Below the pieces are notes generated by a model. The model worked only from the letters and a program-made list of their open reading frames with translations, was not told the origin of the DNA and did no database searches. This document shows, piece after piece, positions 26,190 to 34,996 of a stretch of 64,000 bases of DNA. Made by a program: the position numbers and the translations under genes. The stretch is from Ruegeria atlantica (GTDB lineage: Bacteria; Pseudomonadota; Alphaproteobacteria; Rhodobacterales; Rhodobacteraceae): assembly GCF_013033965.1 (NCBI RefSeq), contig NZ_WQFE01000005.1, positions 178,168 through 242,167 on the forward strand. The letters are read 5' to 3'. The stretch's first letter is position 1; the number at the start of each line of letters is the position of its first letter.

Positions 26190-27257
26190 TCAGATCGCCC
26201 GCAGCATTGCCGCTTGTGGGCCGCACTGCACCGGGCGAATGGTCGGCCCATAGCTGCGCGGACGGTCTCGAAGCTCGGGGAACAGGGCAAACAGCTCGTC
26301 CGCGGTTTCGCGATCAAGGTTCGACAGGGCTTGCGCGCCGGGAAAGAAGCTTTCCGAGATCATGCCAGAGGTCGACACCAGCTGATGCCGGTCAAAGAAC
26401 AGGTGGACATAGTGGACAATGTCACAAGGTGCCGATGTGATGGTGATGTCGTTGATCAGCGACTTGGCCGCAACGAGCACCTCATCTTCGCCAAACAGCA
26501 GCTGAGCCTGCCAGCCTGAGACCAACAGACGGTGTTGAGGCGAGACGTAAACATCCCGTTCAGCGCCCAACGTTCCAGAACGGATCTGAACGGGTGCGAA
26601 ACGTCCCTGCCCCGAAACGGTTCGCCCGCCCGCCCAGCGAATGGCACAGGCACCATCATCCTGCGTCACCACCAGGTCGCCCGGCCCAAGAGTTTCAACC
26701 CGACGCGGGCCATTTGGCGTATCCACCAAAGTGCCCGCAGTGAAACACGGCGCGCCGGTATCGCCCGGCGACAGCGGCGCATATACCAGTGTGTCGGGGT
26801 CGGGCTGGTTGAATTGCAAGGTCGTTGTGGTCTGGTTCGGCCCCACAAGAACCGGAAGGTTTTCCGACGTTTCGCCCGCGGCCAACCCGTTTTGGGCAAC
26901 GATATTCGTGGTTCCGCCACCGATATCATAGAAATCAATGACCTCGCCCGTGGACGTATTGGTCAAAGCATAAGCTTCGTAGTTGTTCGGACCACCACCA
27001 TTGGGATCCGTCAGCAGGATCGGAAAGAAATCCGCTGAGATTACAAAGACCTGTTCATTGTTGTCAGGGTCTATCGAAACCTGAACCGACGGGTGGTCCA
27101 GCGGGATCTCGATCCCGACTTGACCATTCGCCTGATAGAACGACACAGTATAATTCGCCGGGTCCTCATCGGATCTCAGCGCTACCTCAAGAAACTCCGA
27201 AACACCGCTTTGCGCGGCGTAGGCGTTGGAATAGTGCAGTTCGCTGATACGGGCCAT
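26190..27257 (-). CDS. Hint-domain protein with N-terminal lamin-tail-like domain
   Basis: A 355-residue protein. Residues 1-165 are beta-rich and start ARISELHYSNAYAAQSGVSE, with EFLEVAL, similar to lamin-tail-like extracellular domains. Residues from 170 are a Hint (Hedgehog/intein) domain: PCFTAGTLVDTPNGPRRVET with the nucleophile Cys, GPGDLVVTQDDG, and VSPQHRLLVSGW (block G histidine). No C-terminal Asn/extein is apparent, so it may self-process only as a Hedgehog-like unit or not at all. Such proteins are abundant in Rhodobacteraceae and usually lack a Sec signal, as here; type I secretion is possible. Substrate and function unknown. Confidence 0.88.
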   Translation of the reverse strand: MARISELHYSNAYAAQSGVSEFLEVALRSDEDPANYTVSFYQANGQVGIEIPLDHPSVQVSIDPDNNEQVFVISADFFPILLTDPNGGGPNNYEAYALTNTSTGEVIDFYDIGGGTTNIVAQNGLAAGETSENLPVLVGPNQTTTTLQFNQPDPDTLVYAPLSPGDTGAPCFTAGTLVDTPNGPRRVETLGPGDLVVTQDDGACAIRWAGGRTVSGQGRFAPVQIRSGTLGAERDVYVSPQHRLLVSGWQAQLLFGEDEVLVAAKSLINDITITSAPCDIVHYVHLFFDRHQLVSTSGMISESFFPGAQALSNLDRETADELFALFPELRDRPRSYGPTIRPVQCGPQAAMLRAI

Positions 27258-27376
27258 GACGTCATCACGCTCGGGAATATCCAGCCAAGCATAGTCGATA
27301 CACCCTGCCGAATAGCAAGGTCACATCGAGTTAATCGGCAAATACTCTCCTAATAGCAACACGCATCAGAGACAGC

Positions 27377-28747
27377 TCAGTAACTGAAATCGGGATAAAT
27401 CCGGGTCAGATCGCCGTTCCAGTCGCCATTGTAGTGGTCCAACAACTCATCCGCCGGAACCTTGCCGGTCTCGATGCTGTCTTTCAGCGCGTTCAGGAAA
27501 TGCGTTTCATCCGGCACTAGTCCACCTGCGCCGGGGAAGGCGCGGGATTTCAAACCGGCATCGGCAATCGAGACCACTTCGCGCGCCAGATCATGCATGT
27601 TGATGTCGCCGACCTGTGCTTGCAGCCCGTCTCTGGCAGCCGCAACGCGCAATTCTTCGCGTGTCTCGGCATCCCAGCCTTTGACCAGTTCCCAGGCCGC
27701 ATCCAGCGCGCCCTGATCGTATGTCAAACCGACCCAAAACGCGGGCAAGGCACACAGGCGGCGCCACGGGCCACCATCAGCGCCGCGCATTTCCATGAAC
27801 TTCTTGATCCGCGCCTCGGGGAAGGCGGTAGTCAGGTGATCTGCCCAATCAGACAGTGTCGGTGTTTCGCCTGGCAAAGCAGGCAGTTTGCCTTGCAGAA
27901 AGTGCCGGAAGGACTGTCCCAGCGCGTCGATATACTTGCCGTCGCGATAGACGAAATACATCGGCACATCCAAGGCGTATTCCACCCAGGCTTCGAATCC
28001 GAATCCGTCCTCGAACACAAAGGGCAGCATGCCGGTGCGCGCGTCATCCAGATGCCGCCAGATATAGCTGCGCCAGCTTTTCTGGCCGTTGGGCTTGCCT
28101 TCAAAGAACGGCGAATTGGCGAACAGAGCGGTTGCCACTGGCTGCAATGCCAGTGCGACGCGCAGTTTCTGCACCATGTCGGCCTCGGACCCAAAGTCGA
28201 TGTTGACCTGAACCGTACACGTCCGACGCATCATCGACCGGCCCATGGTGCCGACCTTTTCCATATAGTCATTCATCAACCGGTAACGCCCTTTGGGCAT
28301 CAGCGGCATTTCTTCATGCGTCCAGATCGGAGCGGCCCCAAGGCCGATGAACCCAACGCCGATCTTGTCAGCAATGTCCTTCACGTCACGCAGATGTGCG
28401 TTCACCTCGTCACAGGTTTCGTGAATGGTCTCGAGCGGCGCGCCGGACAGCTCCAACTGCCCGCCGGGTTCCAAGGATACATTGGCCCCGTCCTTTTCCA
28501 GCCCGATCAGCTTGCCGGCCTCTTCCACCGGGTCCCAGCCGTGCAGATCGCGCAGCCCCTGCAGCACGGCGAGAATCGAGCGTTCACCTTCGAAGGGCAG
28601 CGGCTTCAGCGTGTCCTTGCAATAACCGAACTTCTCGTGCTCGGTTCCGATACGCCAATCCTGTTTGGGCTTGCAGCCTGATTCCAGATATTCGGCCAGT
28701 TGCTCATGGCGTTCGATCGGTCCGCCGCCGGACTGGGGGATGGACAT
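27377..28747 (-). CDS. gshA: Glutamate-cysteine ligase, plant/alphaproteobacterial type
   Basis: A 456-residue GshA. It starts MSIPQSGGGPIERHEQLAEY, with WRIGTEHEKFGY (ATP/glutamate site), ANVSLEPGGQLELSGAPL, and MMRRTCTVQVNIDFGSE. These are the features of the plant-like class that is regulated by disulphides in plants. It makes gamma-glutamylcysteine, the first step of glutathione synthesis; the glutathione-using GST at 18 kb fits. Single gene on the minus strand, 119 bp past the Hint gene start. Confidence 0.95.
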   Translation of the reverse strand: MSIPQSGGGPIERHEQLAEYLESGCKPKQDWRIGTEHEKFGYCKDTLKPLPFEGERSILAVLQGLRDLHGWDPVEEAGKLIGLEKDGANVSLEPGGQLELSGAPLETIHETCDEVNAHLRDVKDIADKIGVGFIGLGAAPIWTHEEMPLMPKGRYRLMNDYMEKVGTMGRSMMRRTCTVQVNIDFGSEADMVQKLRVALALQPVATALFANSPFFEGKPNGQKSWRSYIWRHLDDARTGMLPFVFEDGFGFEAWVEYALDVPMYFVYRDGKYIDALGQSFRHFLQGKLPALPGETPTLSDWADHLTTAFPEARIKKFMEMRGADGGPWRRLCALPAFWVGLTYDQGALDAAWELVKGWDAETREELRVAAARDGLQAQVGDINMHDLAREVVSIADAGLKSRAFPGAGGLVPDETHFLNALKDSIETGKVPADELLDHYNGDWNGDLTRIYPDFSY

Positions 28748-28811
28748 GAACCGTGCTCCGATCCTGATGTGTCTGTCGTTCGGTCTTTCGTGGTCTTAAA
28801 CCGCGCCAGTG

Positions 28812-29339
28812 TCAATGCAGCCGCAAGTGGGCTGGACGCGAAGGTGTGCGTTCCCAGATAACCACCGGATGCGTCGCGCCACCGTTCAGTTCCGACAGCA
28901 TTTGTTCGGTTTTCAATCCCGGAAGCGCTGAGAAGACGTCAAACAGTGCTTCGGCCCCTTCCGCATTCACAGGAATGTGAAGCGTCGGCTGCCCCGGCTG
29001 ATCCAAAACCCAATGCGCCGGAGCCGATGTCGGGTCCAGCGCGAGCCGCTCGATTTCACGTGTCGCAACGATACCGCCCGTCAGCGGCCCAAGATAGGTG
29101 ATCTGGCCTTCGTCGATTGTCACCAGACCGGGGCCACCTGCACCTGTCCGGAACCGGCCACGCTGAACACCAACAACAGCCAGCGCCACCGAGACCGCGA
29201 TCAGTACCCACCCCAGCCAACCCAGCAATCCACCGGGCCCGCTGATCCAACTGAGGCCGACCAACAGAACGACGCCAGCGATCAGAACTTCGCGCCAGCG
29301 CCAAAGGGCCAGTTTGGCTTCGGGTCGGATGAAACTCAT
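28812..29339 (-). CDS. Conserved membrane protein, unknown
   Basis: A 175-residue protein with two adjacent helices (VLIAGVVLLVGLSWISG and LGWVLIAVSVALAVVGV) followed by a soluble beta domain (GLVTIDEGQITYLGPLTGGI, IERLALDP, EALFDVFSALPGL). It overlaps the GNAT gene by 4 bp and so belongs to the rsmE-GNAT operon. Conserved in roseobacters in my recollection, without known function. Confidence 0.78.
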   Translation of the reverse strand: MSFIRPEAKLALWRWREVLIAGVVLLVGLSWISGPGGLLGWLGWVLIAVSVALAVVGVQRGRFRTGAGGPGLVTIDEGQITYLGPLTGGIVATREIERLALDPTSAPAHWVLDQPGQPTLHIPVNAEGAEALFDVFSALPGLKTEQMLSELNGGATHPVVIWERTPSRPAHLRLH

Positions 29340-30184
29340 GCCGTATCCTCGGGGTTTTTGAACAGAATCAGGGAATAGTGGCCGGCTGGCCTGAACCCAA
29401 TAGCTATATAGGCACGCGCAGCAGCATCGCTAGCGGCAAATAGAACAGCGCGGGCTGCGCCATTTCTATGAGCTTCTTGTAGATGCAGCGCCACTGCCAG
29501 TCGCGCATATCCGCTGCCACGCAAGCCCGGCGGGGTATACACACCTCCGATCTGGACGACCTCGGGCAAGCGGGCATTGAACCCGGTCATGGCAACCGGC
29601 TGCCCATCCATCAACAACGCCCGGTGCGAGTCACGCTCAATATAGGCAGCGATATCGGTCTTCGCCTGCTCGTGCGCACGCTCGGCGTCGAAGTCCATCG
29701 CTTCGATCAGATAACTCTGCCGCCAGCCTTCGGAGATGTTCCGGTCCAGATGGCCAAGTGGCACAAGGTCAGCCCCGGTCACGTCGGGCATCACGATCTG
29801 ATCCAAATCCAAAGTAAAACCCGGCTCGTCACTGTTCAGCGTTGCGGGCCTGCCTTCCCAGCCTGCAAGCCGCATGACCCGGCGGGCCTGCGTGGCCTCG
29901 GCCGCGATGCCAAACAGTTTACGCCCTCGGATCAGGCGAATCGCCTGGCTTAGTTCATCATCCGAGCATTCGGGGCATTGCGGCAGGACCATGCCTTCGT
30001 TTGTGATCCCGAAAACGTCACGCGGACCATCACCCATGGTCCACAAGTTCACGGCACGCGGATCCGAACCACGCAAACCGAAATCCCGCAAGTTAGCCAA
30101 TGGGAACATGGACGTCTGGATACGTTGGAAGAGAAACCTGTCAATCTCGGGAACGTCTTCTTCCCTCGCCTCCCGCCAAGTCAC
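29336..30184 (-). CDS. GNAT family N-acetyltransferase
   Basis: A 282-residue protein with two GNAT-like halves. The second carries the acetyl-CoA loop VVQIGGVYTPPGLRGSGYAR and a beta-bulge region (AVLFASDAAARAYIAIGFRP). The start is a GTG at 30184 that overlaps the rsmE stop as GTGA and has TTAGGAG 7 nt upstream; a longer ATG-initiated reading would run 30 bp into rsmE and lacks a site. Substrate unknown. Confidence 0.87.
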   Translation of the reverse strand: MTWREAREEDVPEIDRFLFQRIQTSMFPLANLRDFGLRGSDPRAVNLWTMGDGPRDVFGITNEGMVLPQCPECSDDELSQAIRLIRGRKLFGIAAEATQARRVMRLAGWEGRPATLNSDEPGFTLDLDQIVMPDVTGADLVPLGHLDRNISEGWRQSYLIEAMDFDAERAHEQAKTDIAAYIERDSHRALLMDGQPVAMTGFNARLPEVVQIGGVYTPPGLRGSGYARLAVALHLQEAHRNGAARAVLFAASDAAARAYIAIGFRPAGHYSLILFKNPEDTA

Positions 30185-30906
30185 GCCCAATCTCCTAATG
30201 CCTGCTGCCACATCGTCATCGCCGCTACAGCAGCTGTGTCCGCGCGCAGTATGCGCGGACCCAGGCTGACCACATGCGCATAGGGTAACGCCACCAACCG
30301 CGCGCGCTCGCGGTCGGAAAAGCCACCTTCGGGCCCGATCAGAATAGCCCAGGGTTGATCCTTGTCATTGGTCGCAAGACGCAGGACCGAACCAACCTCA
30401 GCCTCATCACAGAACATCAGTTGCCGACCCTCGGGCCAGCTATCCAGCACCCGATCAAGCCGCTGAAGGTCGGTGACTTCGGGCACATAGGTGCCCCCGC
30501 ATTGCTCGGCCGCCTCGACCGCATGGGCCTGCAGGCGGTCCTGACGGATGCGTTCGGAATTGGTGAACTCGGTCTGCACGGGCATGATCCGCGCCGCGCC
30601 CATTTCCGCTGCTTTTTCAACGATGAAGTCGGTGCGCGCCTTCTTGATCGGCGCGAACAGAAGCCACAGGTCGGGCGGCAATTGCAACGGTTTGGTCTGG
30701 TCCACGCAAGTTAGAATGCCACCCCGTTTGCCAGCCTCGGCAACCTCGGCCAGCCACTCTCCGTCCTGCCCGTTGAACAGGGCGACTTGCCCACCAACGA
30801 CCAGACGCATGACGCCGAACAGATAGTGGGCCTGCTCGCGCGTCAAAGGAACCGATTGCCCCTGCCCCAGTGGGTGCTCTACATACAGTCTAATCTTTGC
30901 ACTCAT
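30181..30906 (-). CDS. rsmE: 16S rRNA (uracil-1498-N3)-methyltransferase RsmE
   Basis: A 241-residue SPOUT-fold methyltransferase. An N-terminal PUA-like domain (RLYVEHPLGQGQSVPLTREQ) is followed by IKKARTDFIVEKAAEMGAAR, NSERIRQDR, and the trefoil-knot SAM site ILIGPEGGFSDRER and SLGPRILRADTAAVAAM. It methylates U1498 of 16S rRNA. First gene of a three-gene operon. Its start codon is only 12 bp from the divergent ubiA start. Confidence 0.96.
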   Translation of the reverse strand: MSAKIRLYVEHPLGQGQSVPLTREQAHYLFGVMRLVVGGQVALFNGQDGEWLAEVAEAGKRGGILTCVDQTKPLQLPPDLWLLFAPIKKARTDFIVEKAAEMGAARIMPVQTEFTNSERIRQDRLQAHAVEAAEQCGGTYVPEVTDLQRLDRVLDSWPEGRQLMFCDEAEVGSVLRLATNDKDQPWAILIGPEGGFSDRERARLVALPYAHVVSLGPRILRADTAAVAAMTMWQQALGDWA

Positions 30907-30918
30907 GAGACCTTACAT

Positions 30919-31881
30919 ATGCAAGGCAATGCCCCAACACCAGACGGACAAGTTGCCGACGCTGTCAGCGGCAACTGGGTCGATTCACATGCACCCGCTT
31001 TTGCCCGTCCATACTTGCGCCTTTCTCGCGCAGACCGGCCCATTGGAACATGGTTGCTGTTGATTCCCTGCTGGTGGGGGTTGGCGCTGGCCATGCTCAG
31101 CGATGGCAACCCCCGGTGGGAGGATATGTGGATCGCCATCGGCTGCGCGTTCGGGGCATTTCTGATGCGCGGCGCGGGTTGTACCTGGAACGACATTTCC
31201 GACCGCGAATTTGACGGTCAGGTGGAGCGCACCCGATCCCGCCCGATTCCATCGGGTCAGGTCAGCGTGCGGCAGGCGTTGATCTGGATGGGGCTACAAT
31301 GCCTGCTGGCGCTGATGATTCTGCTGACCTTCAACCAGGCCGCAATTGCGATGGGCGTGCTGTCGCTGCTGCCCGTGACGATCTATCCTTTCGCCAAGCG
31401 CTTCACCTGGTGGCCACAGGTGTTTCTGGGTTTGGCTTTCAACTGGGGCATCCTGCTGGCCTGGGCTGCGCACACGGGAACCGTGGGTATACCCGCGATC
31501 ATGTTATATCTGGCCGGGATCGCATGGACGCTGTTCTACGACACGATCTACGCCCATCAGGACGCCGAAGATGACGAGCTGATCGGGATCAAGTCCACGG
31601 CCCGGCTGTTTGGAACCGACACCGCGCGATGGTTGAAGTATTTTCTGGTGGCCACCGTCGCTTTGTTGGGGCTGGCAATCATCGACGCAGCAACCACGCA
31701 GGCTTCGCTTGTCGCTTTGGTCGTCGCGTTGGCGGGACCCTGGGCGATGGGGTGGCACATGGCCTGGCAACTGCGTGGACTTGATATTGAGGACAACGCC
31801 AAACTGCTGCAATTGTTCCGCGCCAACCGCGACACCGGCCTTATTCCGCTGATCTTCCTCTGCGTCGCCTTGTTGCTCTGA
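30919..31881 (+). CDS. ubiA: 4-hydroxybenzoate polyprenyltransferase
   Basis: A 320-residue membrane enzyme that attaches the polyprenyl tail to 4-hydroxybenzoate in ubiquinone synthesis. The two Asp-rich motifs are present: CTWNDISDREFDGQVERTRS and FYDTIYAHQDAEDDELIGI, with eight or nine helices. The ATG at 30919 has no strong ribosome-binding site and the 5' region lies over the divergent rsmE start, so the transcript leader must be very short or begin inside rsmE. COQ9 at 11.4 kb is in the same pathway. Confidence 0.95.
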   Translation: MQGNAPTPDGQVADAVSGNWVDSHAPAFARPYLRLSRADRPIGTWLLLIPCWWGLALAMLSDGNPRWEDMWIAIGCAFGAFLMRGAGCTWNDISDREFDGQVERTRSRPIPSGQVSVRQALIWMGLQCLLALMILLTFNQAAIAMGVLSLLPVTIYPFAKRFTWWPQVFLGLAFNWGILLAWAAHTGTVGIPAIMLYLAGIAWTLFYDTIYAHQDAEDDELIGIKSTARLFGTDTARWLKYFLVATVALLGLAIIDAATTQASLVALVVALAGPWAMGWHMAWQLRGLDIEDNAKLLQLFRANRDTGLIPLIFLCVALLL

Positions 31882-31946
31882 TTGCACCTCGGCCTAGGCC
31901 TCTGTAAGAGTTCTGCACACTCACCCGTGGAGTCGATTGTTCGCAC

Positions 31947-33881
31947 ATGCGCCTGCCTTATGTCTTCGTCGTTACGTTTGTCTTCCTTGCATCCGCCGGG
32001 TTGTCCTTGCTGGCGGCAAGCTATGCTGTGACAAAGGTCGAAGAAGCCTCGGAATTCGCGGTGCGTCGCGCGCTGGATCTGAAAGGCCACGACTGGGCCG
32101 AGGTCCAGTCGGACGGGCTGCGCGTGGTTCTGACCGGCACCGCCTCGGATGAAGCCACACGGTTCAACGCTCTGACGGCCGCCGGAACCGAAGTTGACAC
32201 CTCGCGCGTCATTGATGAAATGGAGGTCGCGCCCACAACACAGTTGGCGCCCCCTCGCTTTTCAGCCGAAATTCTACGCAATGACAGCGGAATATCGGTT
32301 ATTGGCCTGATCCCGGTCAGTGAAGATCGCGACGCGTTAACAGACAGGTTGCGAAGGCTGAATGACGGGCCTGTATCTGATTTGCTGGAAACCGCCGACT
32401 ATCCAAAGCCCAAAGGCTGGGACGATGCGCTTGCCTACGCGGTTGAGGCGCTGGCCCGGTTGCCACGGGCTAAAATCTCGGCCAGCCCCGGGCTAGTGAA
32501 AGTTACAGCGATTGCCGACAGCCAGCAGGAAAAGGAGCGGCTGGAGCAAGAGCTGACGCGTGCAGCGCCGCCCAGCCTGCGCATTGGCCTTTCCATTTCG
32601 GCGCCGCGTCCGGTCATTACCCCTTTTACCGTGCGCTACCTGATCGACGAAGATGGCGGGCGGTTCGACGCCTGCTCGGCCCAGGACGAACAGGCGCGGG
32701 ACCGGATTGTCTCGGCGGCACGGGATGCAGGGCTGACCGGACCTTATTCCTGCACCATCGGTTTGGGTGAACCCTCACCCCGCTGGCCTGATGCCGCCGT
32801 ACTGAGCATTCGAGCCCTATCGGAAATTGGTCAGGGTACGGTTACCTTGTCAGATGCGGATATCACTCTGGTCGCAGCCGAAGGCACTGGTACCGCAGTG
32901 TTCGACCAAGTGATCGGCGAGCTGGAAAATGCGCTGCCCGAGGTCTTTGCCCTGCACGCGGTTCTGCCGGAACCCGAAGCGGAAGACCAATCCGGCCCGC
33001 CCGAATTCTCTGCAACGCGCAGCCCCGAAGGATTGGTGCAAATGCGCGGCCGATTGGGGGATGAAACCTTGCGCGACATGGTCGACAGCTATGCCCGCGC
33101 CGCCTTTGGTTTCGAACACGTTCATACTGCAACCCGCATCGCCCCCGACCTGCCCGCCGATTGGCCCATTCGCGTCCTCAGCGGGCTTGAGGCGTTGTCG
33201 CAACTGCACAATGGCGCGCTGACCGTGACGCCGGACGAGGTAATTCTGAGCGGGGTCAGCCATGATCCCAAAACCCGGGCTGATATTTCAGGACTATTGT
33301 CGGGCAAACTTGGCGAAGCGCAGGACTTCAGCCTGTCAATTACCTATCAAAAACCACCTGAACCCGCCGACAAACTGCCCGATCCGGATGTTTGCGAAGA
33401 GCGTATCGCAGAGGTTCAGTCAGGTTCGAAAATCGCTTTTGAACCGGGCTCGGCGACGGTCGCTGCTGACTCGCGCGATACAGTCAACCGGATTGCCGAC
33501 ATTCTCCGGGAATGCGGGCCCATCCGGTTGGAAATTCAAGGCCACACCGACAGTCAGGGCCGCGAAGAAATGAATCAGCAGCTAAGCCAGTCGCGGGCAC
33601 AATCCATCCTCAACGAGTTGCGTGCACGGCGTGTACCGACCGCCAGCTATACCGCCATGGGCTATGGTGAAACGCAGCCGATCGCCGACAATGACACTGA
33701 GGAAGGGCGCGAGGAAAACAGACGCATCGATTTCCGCCTGATCCGGCCCGAACCTACCACCGAGTCCCAAACCGCGCTGGAAGCGATGGAGGACGAAACC
33801 GAGACGTCACAGGACGCAGAGGCCGAGGCCGAAGCCGCGGAAACAGACACGGAAACAGACTCGGCCGCAGGGGACCAGTAA
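31947..33881 (+). CDS. OmpA-family peptidoglycan-binding protein with membrane anchor
   Basis: A 644-residue protein. An N-terminal signal anchor (YVFVVTFVFLASAGLSLLAA) is followed by about 480 residues with several BON-like repeats (for example VQSDGLRVVLTGTASDEATR and DEVILSGVSHDPKT), then a C-terminal OmpA domain: GSKIAFEPGSATVAADSRDT, IQGHTDSQGREEMNQQLSQS, ending GREENRRIDFRLI, and an acidic tail rich in Glu/Thr/Ala. The OmpA domain binds peptidoglycan; the anchor may stay in the inner membrane. A small coiled-coil membrane protein follows 1 bp later. Confidence 0.88.
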   Translation: MRLPYVFVVTFVFLASAGLSLLAASYAVTKVEEASEFAVRRALDLKGHDWAEVQSDGLRVVLTGTASDEATRFNALTAAGTEVDTSRVIDEMEVAPTTQLAPPRFSAEILRNDSGISVIGLIPVSEDRDALTDRLRRLNDGPVSDLLETADYPKPKGWDDALAYAVEALARLPRAKISASPGLVKVTAIADSQQEKERLEQELTRAAPPSLRIGLSISAPRPVITPFTVRYLIDEDGGRFDACSAQDEQARDRIVSAARDAGLTGPYSCTIGLGEPSPRWPDAAVLSIRALSEIGQGTVTLSDADITLVAAEGTGTAVFDQVIGELENALPEVFALHAVLPEPEAEDQSGPPEFSATRSPEGLVQMRGRLGDETLRDMVDSYARAAFGFEHVHTATRIAPDLPADWPIRVLSGLEALSQLHNGALTVTPDEVILSGVSHDPKTRADISGLLSGKLGEAQDFSLSITYQKPPEPADKLPDPDVCEERIAEVQSGSKIAFEPGSATVAADSRDTVNRIADILRECGPIRLEIQGHTDSQGREEMNQQLSQSRAQSILNELRARRVPTASYTAMGYGETQPIADNDTEEGREENRRIDFRLIRPEPTTESQTALEAMEDETETSQDAEAEAEAAETDTETDSAAGDQ

Positions 33882-33882
33882 G

Positions 33883-34203
33883 TTGAACAGAATCGAATTC
33901 ATCATCGCCACCGCCGTCATACTGTTTGCCGCCTTTTGCATGGGGTGGTTTGCCAACTGGCTGGCCCATCGCCTGTCGCGTGTTCGCCAAAGCGACGTCG
34001 CCGACCTGGACCGCATGAGTCAGGAGTTGCATGAGGCCGAGGAAACCCGGGATCAGGCAATCACGTACTTGCAGCAGCGTGAGGCTGAGTTGACTAACCA
34101 ACTGACCCAGACCGAGGCGGAGCTGGCCGCGGCGATGGACGGCCTGCGTGCGGCCCGGCAAGATGCGGAAGAACTACGCGGACGTATCAACAACGCGGAC
34201 TGA
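33883..34203 (+). CDS. Small membrane protein with coiled coil
   Basis: A 106-residue protein from a TTG at 33883, just after the OmpA-family stop (TAAGTTG). One N-terminal helix (FIIATAVILFAAFCMGWFAN) is followed by a long heptad-rich helix of about 65 residues (DLDRMSQELHEAEETRDQAI, QREAELTNQLTQTEAELAAA). Tight coupling suggests it works with the OmpA-family protein in the envelope. No named family. Confidence 0.8.
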   Translation: MNRIEFIIATAVILFAAFCMGWFANWLAHRLSRVRQSDVADLDRMSQELHEAEETRDQAITYLQQREAELTNQLTQTEAELAAAMDGLRAARQDAEELRGRINNAD

Positions 34204-34299
34204 GCACAGGACCTCGTGCTCGATTGTTTGGAACTGCAGCCTAGTCCGGGCAGATTATCTTCGGTGTGGTGGGACACTCGCCTGATCCGTCGGCCTCAT

Positions 34300-34743
34300 C
34301 TACCAACGCTTCAACGCGTCTTCGTCCTCGTCTTTTGCGGCAACCCACTCCGCACCCGAGTTGGTGATCTCTTTCTTCCAGAACGGGGCGCGGGATTTCA
34401 GGTAGTCCATCAGGTATTCCGCCGCCTCGAACGCGTCCTTGCGGTGCCGGGCGGCGGTGGCCACCATCATGATCCGGTCGCCCGGGGCCAGACGTCCGTG
34501 GCGGTGGATCACCAGAACATCGCCCAGCGACCAGCGGCTCTGTGCCTCTTCTGCGATTTTGGTCAGCGCGCGTTCGGTCATGCCGGGGTAATGTTCGATC
34601 TCCATCACATCCAGTTCGCCTGATGCAAGGTCCCGCACAACGCCTGTGAAGGTCACGATAGCCCCATTCGCATCGTCGCCAGCAGCAAAGGTATTGGCCT
34701 CGGCCCCCAGATCGAATTCTTCTTCCTGAACCGCGATGCGCAT
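34300..34743 (-). CDS. moaE: Molybdopterin synthase catalytic subunit
   Basis: A 147-residue MoaE. GAIVTFTGVVRDLASGE, LEIEHYPGM-like EIEHYPGMTERAL, VIHRHGRLAPGD and the catalytic lysine segment SRAPFWKKE are present. With MoaD it inserts sulphur into precursor Z to make molybdopterin. It lies 4 bp after moaD in the pgsA-moaD-moaE operon. Confidence 0.97.
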   Translation of the reverse strand: MRIAVQEEEFDLGAEANTFAAGDDANGAIVTFTGVVRDLASGELDVMEIEHYPGMTERALTKIAEEAQSRWSLGDVLVIHRHGRLAPGDRIMMVATAARHRKDAFEAAEYLMDYLKSRAPFWKKEITNSGAEWVAAKDEDEDALKRW

Positions 34744-34747
34744 GGCG

Positions 34748-34993
34748 TCAGCCGCCAGTCATTGGCGGAAAAAACGCCACTTCACGCACGCCGACAAGTG
34801 ATGCGTCGAAATCGGATAGTTCCTGATCCAAAGCGACGCGCAATGCGGACAGGTCCGCAAATGCGGCGGCATAGCGATCTTCACGCGCGCTTAGTTCAGC
34901 AACCAGATCGGATACGGTCGCGGCCTCGGTCTCGATCCGTTCTTTCGGCAGACCGATCCGTTCGCGCACCCAGGCAAAATACAGCACGTCCAT
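34748..34993 (-). CDS. moaD: Molybdopterin synthase sulphur carrier subunit
   Basis: An 81-residue ubiquitin-fold protein: VLYFAWVRERIGLPKERIE and the essential C-terminal Gly-Gly (FFPPMTGG), which is thiocarboxylated and donates sulphur to MoaE. Three bp after pgsA. Confidence 0.96.
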   Translation of the reverse strand: MDVLYFAWVRERIGLPKERIETEAATVSDLVAELSAREDRYAAAFADLSALRVALDQELSDFDASLVGVREVAFFPPMTGG

Positions 34994-34996
34994 CCC

